Assembly (NCBI GenBank): GCA_947626105.1
Contig: CANQQY010000002.1
Coordinates: forward strand, 37,083-101,082
DNA length: 64,000 nucleotides
DNA from: an uncultured Clostridia bacterium
GTDB taxonomy: Bacteria; Bacillota; Clostridia; Christensenellales; Borkfalkiaceae
Reading direction: 5' to 3'
The notes under the pieces are model-generated. The model did no database searches, was not told where the DNA came from, and saw nothing but the letters and a program-made list of their open reading frames with translations. A program made the translations under genes and the position numbers. Positions 60,003 to 64,000 of this stretch are shown in pieces (the stretch's first letter is position 1; each line of letters begins with the position of its first letter).

Positions 60003-60400
60003 CGAAGCCCCTTGGCGCGCCCCAACGCGGTTTTCCACTCGGCTCCCCTCTTAGGGGAAGTACCCGCAGTGCCCCACCTTGCTGCCCCTCTTAGGGAAAG
60101 TGGCGAGCGTAGCGGGGGATAGGGGTTTTTGAAACCCCTCTGTCACTCGCAAACTCGTGACATCTCAGGCGGAACTCGTTCCAAATTACGTCACCCTGAG
60201 TTTGTCGAAGGGTCACCGCATTATAATAAGGTGATGTTTCGACACGCCGCTTTTGCAGCGGCGGCTCAACATGACGATTTGGAAATCGTTGCCCCCCTAC
60301 TTTGGGCGGCAGGTACCGCCGCAAAGCACGTCGCGCTGCCAGCGCTCCTGTCGCGGCGCAGCTCACAGTGCTACGCACTGTTGAGCAGAATTGCGCCGCT
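60003..60400. repeat. Intergenic repeats, families A and C
   Basis: Family A in both orientations (TCCCCTCTTAGGGGAAGTAC, TGCCCCTCTTAGGGAAAGTG, GGGGTTTTTGAAACCCCTCT, GTCACTCGCAAACTCGTGAC). A family C-like palindrome follows: CGTCACCCTGAGTTTGTCGA, CACCGCATTATAATAAGGTG, GCCGCTTTTGCAGCGGCGGC. Confidence 0.7.
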
Positions 60401-60404
60401 CCAC

Positions 60405-60538
60405 TCCATTTGGCACCCTACGGGAGCCTTACTGTCATGTGAAACAAAAAGGGGGCGGCCGAATCGCTTTTACAAAGCAAATACACTTACCCCTCGCTCG
60501 TATTTCTTTGCATAGCAAAGAAATCGAGCGAAACATTC
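60405..60538 (+). repeat. Structured repeat, family E copy 3
   Basis: CATTTGGCACCCTACGGGAG, CCTTACTGTCATGTGAAACA, GGCGGCCGAATCGCTTTTAC, AAAGCAA, TTACCCCTCGCTCG and the final hairpin TATTTCTTTGC-ata-GCAAAGAAAT closed by CTCG/CGAG. It is followed 40 bp later by copy 4 in the same direction. Confidence 0.75.
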
Positions 60539-60574
60539 CAAACCACTTGCCTTAGGCGGAATTCACTTCCGCCG

Positions 60575-60740
60575 TGGGCGACTCAATTTGCCGAACCCCT
60601 TCGGCTTACTGTCCTGTGAAACAGAAAGGTAGCGGCCGAATCGTAATTACAAGGCAAAAGCCTTAACCCCTCGCTCGTATTTATTTTGAGCGCGCGCCCA
60701 AAGGCGCAAACTCAAAAGAAATCGAGCGAAACAAAAAAAT
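60575..60740 (+). repeat. Structured repeat, family E copy 4
   Basis: Hairpin GCCGAA-CCCC-TTCGGC, TTACTGTCCTGTGAAACAGA, GCGGCCGAATCGTAATTACA, AGGCAAAA, CCTTAACCCCTCGCTCG, and an extended final hairpin with arms TTTTGAG / CTCAAAA enclosing GCGCC/GGCGC before GAAATCGAGCGAAACA. It ends about 50 bp from the rubrerythrin stop, on the opposite strand. Confidence 0.75.
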
Positions 60741-60765
60741 CAAAGGGGACGGCGAAACCGTCCCC
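60729..60765 (-). terminator. Terminator of the rubrerythrin gene
   Basis: GGGGACGG-tttcg-CCGTCCCC followed by TTTGATTTTTTTG on the minus strand. Confidence 0.9.
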
Positions 60766-60787
60766 CCTTCGTCTTTTGCAAAAAGGA

Positions 60788-61306
60788 TCAGAAATATCTC
60801 TTCAACAGTCCCTTGAAGCCTGCGCCGTGGCGCGCCTCGTCCTTCGCCATCTCGTGCACGGTGTCGTGGATCGCGTCGTAGCCGAGTTCCTTCGCACGCT
60901 TTGCGAGCATAAGTTTGCCCTCGCAGGCGCCCGCTTCGGCGGCCGCGCGGAGTTCGAGATTCTTCTTGGTGGAAGGGGTCACGACCTCGCCCAAGAGCTC
61001 TGCGAATTTGCTTGCGTGATCCGCTTCTTCATAGGCGTAACGCTTGTAAGCCTCGGCGATCTCGGGGTATCCCTCGCGCTCCGCAACGCGCGCCATCGCA
61101 AGGTACATGCCGACCTCGCAGCACTCGCCGTTGAAGTTGGCGCGAAGCCCGTCCATGACTTCCTTGTCCTCGACGACGCCGTCGCCGACGTGGTGCTCGC
61201 ACGCAAACGCCTTCTCTTCGATGGGTTCAAACTTCTTTGCCTTGCATACGGGGCAAACTTCGACGTCGTCCTCTACGATCTCGCCGCAAACAGCACATCT
61301 TTTCAT
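60788..61306 (-). CDS. Reverse rubrerythrin (NADH peroxidase type)
   Basis: 172 residues. The N-terminal rubredoxin-like site has CAVCG and CPVCK; residues about 40-172 form the ferritin-like diiron domain with [27 protein letters not shown] and EARHGAGF. The rubredoxin-first order is that of reverse rubrerythrins, which reduce hydrogen peroxide in anaerobes. AAGGAGATAAACGAT precedes the ATG and a TTGTAA-17-TATAAT promoter lies upstream. Confidence 0.94.
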   Translation of the reverse strand: MKRCAVCGEIVEDDVEVCPVCKAKKFEPIEEKAFACEHHVGDGVVEDKEVMDGLRANFNGECCEVGMYLAMARVAEREGYPEIAEAYKRYAYEEADHASKFAELLGEVVTPSTKKNLELRAAAEAGACEGKLMLAKRAKELGYDAIHDTVHEMAKDEARHGAGFKGLLKRYF

Positions 61307-61342
61307 ATCGTTTATCTCCTTAAAATTTGATTTCGTAGATGT

Positions 61343-61371
61343 ATTATATCATAGCTTTGCGGGAATTACAA
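61343..61371 (-). promoter_or_regulatory. Promoter of the rubrerythrin gene
   Basis: Minus-strand TTGTAA (61371-61366), 17-bp spacer, TATAAT (61348-61343). Confidence 0.75.
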
Positions 61372-61413
61372 TCGAAAAATAAAAATTTCCGAAAAATTCC
61401 CGTGGCAAATCTC

Positions 61414-62049
61414 TTACAGATATTTTAAGAGTTCTTCAAACCCTTCGATAAAGTCCCGCGCGCCCGCCGCATAGAGCTGTTCCTTTGTGCGGTACCCCCA
61501 GAGCGCGGCAAGCGGGCGCATCCCCGCGTTTTTCGCCGTGAGAAAGTCCGTCTCGCCGTCTCCCAAAAAGAGGGTCTCCGCGGGGCTGACGCGAAGGGTG
61601 AGCGCGGCATAGCGGGCGAGCGCGGGATCGGGCTTGACGGGGAAATCCCCGCTGTCCCCCGCGACGAAATCGAACGTCCCCGCGCCGAAAAATTTTTCGG
61701 CGACCCGCACCGTCGCCTCATGCGGTTTGTTGGTGATGACGGCGACTTTCACCCCGCGGCGCTTCAATGCCGCAATGCACTCGCGTGCTCCGCTGTATGC
61801 CCGCGTATGCTCGCCGCTGTTTTCCGCATAGAGCTTGCGGAAGCGGGCAAGGCATTCTTCGAGCGGCGCGTCTTGGGGGAGCACCCGCTCCATGAGCGCA
61901 CGCGCCCCGCTCCCGATCGCGGCACGCGTCTCATCGGGCGATACGGCGGGGTAGGAATACTCCTTCAAAACGGCATTGACGCAGACATGGATATCGGGAA
62001 GGGTGTCGAGCAGGGTGCCGTCGAGGTCGAAAAAGACTGCCTTCATCAC
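61414..62049 (-). CDS. HAD hydrolase, phosphoglycolate phosphatase-like
   Basis: 211 residues with the HAD motifs: FFDLDGTLLDT (nucleophile Asp), VITNKP (motif II), KPDP (motif III lysine) and LGDGETDFLTA (motif IV). The cap domain is of the PGP (Gph) type. Phosphoglycolate is the usual guess, but other small phosphates are possible. The start overlaps the argS stop by 4 bp. Confidence 0.88.
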   Translation of the reverse strand: MMKAVFFDLDGTLLDTLPDIHVCVNAVLKEYSYPAVSPDETRAAIGSGARALMERVLPQDAPLEECLARFRKLYAENSGEHTRAYSGARECIAALKRRGVKVAVITNKPHEATVRVAEKFFGAGTFDFVAGDSGDFPVKPDPALARYAALTLRVSPAETLFLGDGETDFLTAKNAGMRPLAALWGYRTKEQLYAAGARDFIEGFEELLKYL

Positions 62050-63734
62050 ATTTTCTCCGGGACGCCGATACCGAGCAGGGTCAGCGCGTTCGTCAGCGTG
62101 ATGAGCGCCGCACGGGTGAGCGCGAGGCGGAAGGAGCGGAGCGCGTCGCTCTCCGCCTGCATGATCTTACAGTCGATATAGAATCGGTTGAACTTCTGCG
62201 CCGCGTCCACCGCATAGCGGGCGATGTAGCTCGGCTCGTAGTCCTCCGCCGCCGCCTTCACAGTGTCCGGGAAGGCGGCGAGCGCCTTGATGAGCTCAAA
62301 CTCCTGCGCGTTGGGCTCAATGTCCCCCATCGCGGCTTCCGCCCCTATCGAGGCCGCCTTTTCAAGAACGGACGACGCGCGCGCACATGTATATTGCACA
62401 TATACGCTCGTTTCGCCGTCGAAATTGAGCGCTTTATCGTACGAAAAGACAATATCCTTGATCTTATTGTTGTAGAGGGCGCCGAATACGACCGCCCCCA
62501 CGCCGACCTGTTCGGCGACTTCGTCCTTATTTTCGAGATCGGGATTCTTTTCCGTGAGGATGTTCTTCGCCTTCTCCACACAGCGGGAAATGACGTCCTC
62601 GAGCCATACGACCTTCCCCTTCCGCGTGGACATTGCCCCGTCCTCCAAAGAGACCATGCCGTAGGCGACATGCACGAGATCCTTCGCCCAAGGCTCTCCC
62701 ATGAGCTCGATGACCTTGAAGAGCTGGCTGAAATGCAGATTTTGCTGGTAGGCGACGACATAGAGGCACTTTTCAAAGTCGTACGTCTGTTTGCGGTAGA
62801 GCGCCGCGGCGAGGTCGCGGGTGCCGTAGAGGGAAGCGCCGTCCGAGCGGAGCACGATAAAGGGCGGCATGTTGTACGGTCCGAGATCGACGACCTGCGC
62901 ACCGCGGCTTTCGACGAGCAAACCCCTTTCTTTGAGCGCTTCGACGGCGGACGGGATCTTGTCGATATAAAAACTCTCGCCGAGGTAGCTGTCGAACTTG
63001 ATATGCAGACGGTCGTAGATCTTCTCCACATAGGCAAGCGTCAGAGACTTGAACCAGCCGAAAAGCTCGTTTGCCTCCCTGTCTCCGCTCTCGATGAGGC
63101 GGAAATTCTCCCGCGCCTCCGCTTCCATCTCCTCGGTCGCCTCATTGTTGAAGCGCACATATAGCTCGTTGATCGCGTGGATCCCGCCCTTTTCGACTTC
63201 CTCACGATTGCCCCACCTCTTGTAGGCGGAAATGAGCTTGCCGAACTGCGTGCCGTAATCGCCGAGATGATTGATGCCCACCGCGCGGTAGCCGAGGAAG
63301 TTATAGATGCGGTAGAGTGCGCCGCCGAGCACGGTCGTAGAGAGGTGCCCGATGTGGAAGGGCTTTGCGATGTTGACGGAGGAATAATCAATACAGACGG
63401 TTTTTCCTCCACCCATGTCCGACGACCCATACGCGCTTCTCTCATTTAAGATCTTCGGAACGATCTCTTCCGCAAGTCCTTTTCGGTTGATTTTGAAATT
63501 GAGGTACCCGTTCACGGCGCTGACGGAAGAGATGACGCCGTCCGTCTTGAAGTCCGCGGCGAGGCTCTCCGCGATCAGGGCGGGAGACTTATGCAGCACC
63601 TTCGCGAATTTGAAGCAGGGCAGCGCATAGTCGCCGAGCGTTGTATCGGGCGGGACGGCGATGGAATCCGCGATCTCCCCCTTTGTTACGCCCTCGATGT
63701 CGATCCTTTCCGCAATATATGTTTTATGATCCAT
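62046..63734 (-). CDS. argS: Arginyl-tRNA synthetase
   Basis: 562 residues of the class I enzyme: the N-terminal Add-1 domain, KPFHIGHLSTT (HIGH motif), MSTRKGKVVWLE in place of KMSKS, and the C-terminal DALR anticodon domain. It charges tRNA-Arg. The ATG at 63734 follows AAGGAGTTTCTT; the upstream in-frame part has no support. There is no T-box in the short leader. Confidence 0.96.
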   Translation of the reverse strand: MDHKTYIAERIDIEGVTKGEIADSIAVPPDTTLGDYALPCFKFAKVLHKSPALIAESLAADFKTDGVISSVSAVNGYLNFKINRKGLAEEIVPKILNERSAYGSSDMGGGKTVCIDYSSVNIAKPFHIGHLSTTVLGGALYRIYNFLGYRAVGINHLGDYGTQFGKLISAYKRWGNREEVEKGGIHAINELYVRFNNEATEEMEAEARENFRLIESGDREANELFGWFKSLTLAYVEKIYDRLHIKFDSYLGESFYIDKIPSAVEALKERGLLVESRGAQVVDLGPYNMPPFIVLRSDGASLYGTRDLAAALYRKQTYDFEKCLYVVAYQQNLHFSQLFKVIELMGEPWAKDLVHVAYGMVSLEDGAMSTRKGKVVWLEDVISRCVEKAKNILTEKNPDLENKDEVAEQVGVGAVVFGALYNNKIKDIVFSYDKALNFDGETSVYVQYTCARASSVLEKAASIGAEAAMGDIEPNAQEFELIKALAAFPDTVKAAAEDYEPSYIARYAVDAAQKFNRFYIDCKIMQAESDALRSFRLALTRAALITLTNALTLLGIGVPEKM

Positions 63735-63757
63735 AAGAAACTCCTTCTGTCTCGGGT

Positions 63758-63786
63758 ATTTTACCATATTTTTACGGTTTAGGCAA
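63758..63786 (-). promoter_or_regulatory. Promoter of argS
   Basis: Minus-strand TTGCCT (63786-63781), 17-bp spacer, TAAAAT (63763-63758). Confidence 0.75.
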
Positions 63787-63795
63787 CCGAAAGAC

Positions 63796-63824
63796 TTGCC
63801 CATTTCCGAGAAAAGTTATATAAT
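63796..63824 (+). promoter_or_regulatory. Promoter of ychF
   Basis: TTGCCC (63796-63801), 17-bp spacer, TATAAT (63819-63824), divergent from the argS promoter. Confidence 0.75.
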
Positions 63825-63863
63825 ACGAGAAGCGGCGTCTGCGCCGCCATAAAGGAGAATGCT

Positions 63864-64000
63864 ATGAAGTTAGGCGTCGTCGGGCTTCCCAACGTCGGCA
63901 AGTCCACTCTGTTCAACGCGATCACCCATGCGGGCGCGGAAGCCGCGAATTATCCCTTCTGCACCATCGAACCCAACGTCGGCGTCGTCGCCGTCCCCGA
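63864..64000 (+). CDS. ychF: Ribosome-binding GTPase/ATPase YchF, N-terminal part (cut by window edge)
   Basis: 45 codons before the window ends: [20 protein letters not shown] (G1 P-loop) and a G2-region segment [14 protein letters not shown], diagnostic of YchF (OLA1 family). AAAGGAG precedes the ATG. The rest lies beyond the window. Confidence 0.95.
   Translation, partial: MKLGVVGLPNVGKSTLFNAITHAGAEAANYPFCTIEPNVGVVAVP

Overview
The window is a G+C-rich bacterial chromosome segment of Firmicutes (Bacillota) type, most likely an uncultured gut Clostridia. Support: RqcP, an IspD-IspF fusion, McsA-McsB-ClpC, MgtE, C_GCAxxG_C_C and reverse-rubrerythrin type proteins, Shine-Dalgarno sites of AAGGAG type and TTGACA-17-TATAAT promoters. 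This placement is inference; there is no rRNA in the window, and I found no tRNA, CRISPR array or origin.

Layout. 1-693 is the 5' end of rpoB (minus). 1289-4060 is rqcP-ispDF-radA, followed by a lone metallo-beta-lactamase-fold gene. 5431-9400 is a minus-strand operon trmB-glycosyltransferase-ABC transporter. 9997-12818 is a TetR-ABC transporter-dut operon, divergent from an EamA/DMT transporter. 13896-18007 holds a frameshifted glycerophosphodiester phosphodiesterase, a flippase-like membrane protein, a YfcE-type phosphodiesterase and rdgB. 18825-24785 is mgtE, adenine deaminase, aspS and a SLOG-like gene. 24889-31186 holds small regulators, a zinc-ribbon membrane protein bracketed by a 42-bp duplication of the end of a helicase gene, that helicase, and assorted single genes. 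31668-35371 has a ferritin-like protein and pfs-luxS-ung, with luxS frameshifted at an A7 run.

From about 36.8 to 46.7 kb the DNA is visibly more A+T-rich. It carries a six-gene minus-strand operon (37490-45850) built around an Hsp70/actin-fold ATPase, with two membrane-anchored coiled-coil proteins, a long double zinc-ribbon coiled-coil protein and two proteins of unknown family. A 5'-truncated IS30 transposase lies next to its promoter. I recognise no published system with this composition, and it is the best candidate for an undescribed system. 46781-53463 is a MarR-controlled redox operon with three flavodoxin modules, one fused to BspA-type leucine-rich repeats. 53802-59758 is a stress operon ending in mcsA-mcsB-clpC, without ctsR. 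The window closes with rubrerythrin, a HAD phosphatase, argS and the start of ychF.

Two genome-wide features run through the window. First, many intergenic gaps are packed with several families of short palindromic repeats; one family of about 140 bp has compensatory stem changes and looks like a structured RNA or mobile structured element. Second, at least eight genes have a promoter -10 box only 6-9 nt before the start codon and no ribosome-binding site, the signature of leaderless mRNAs.
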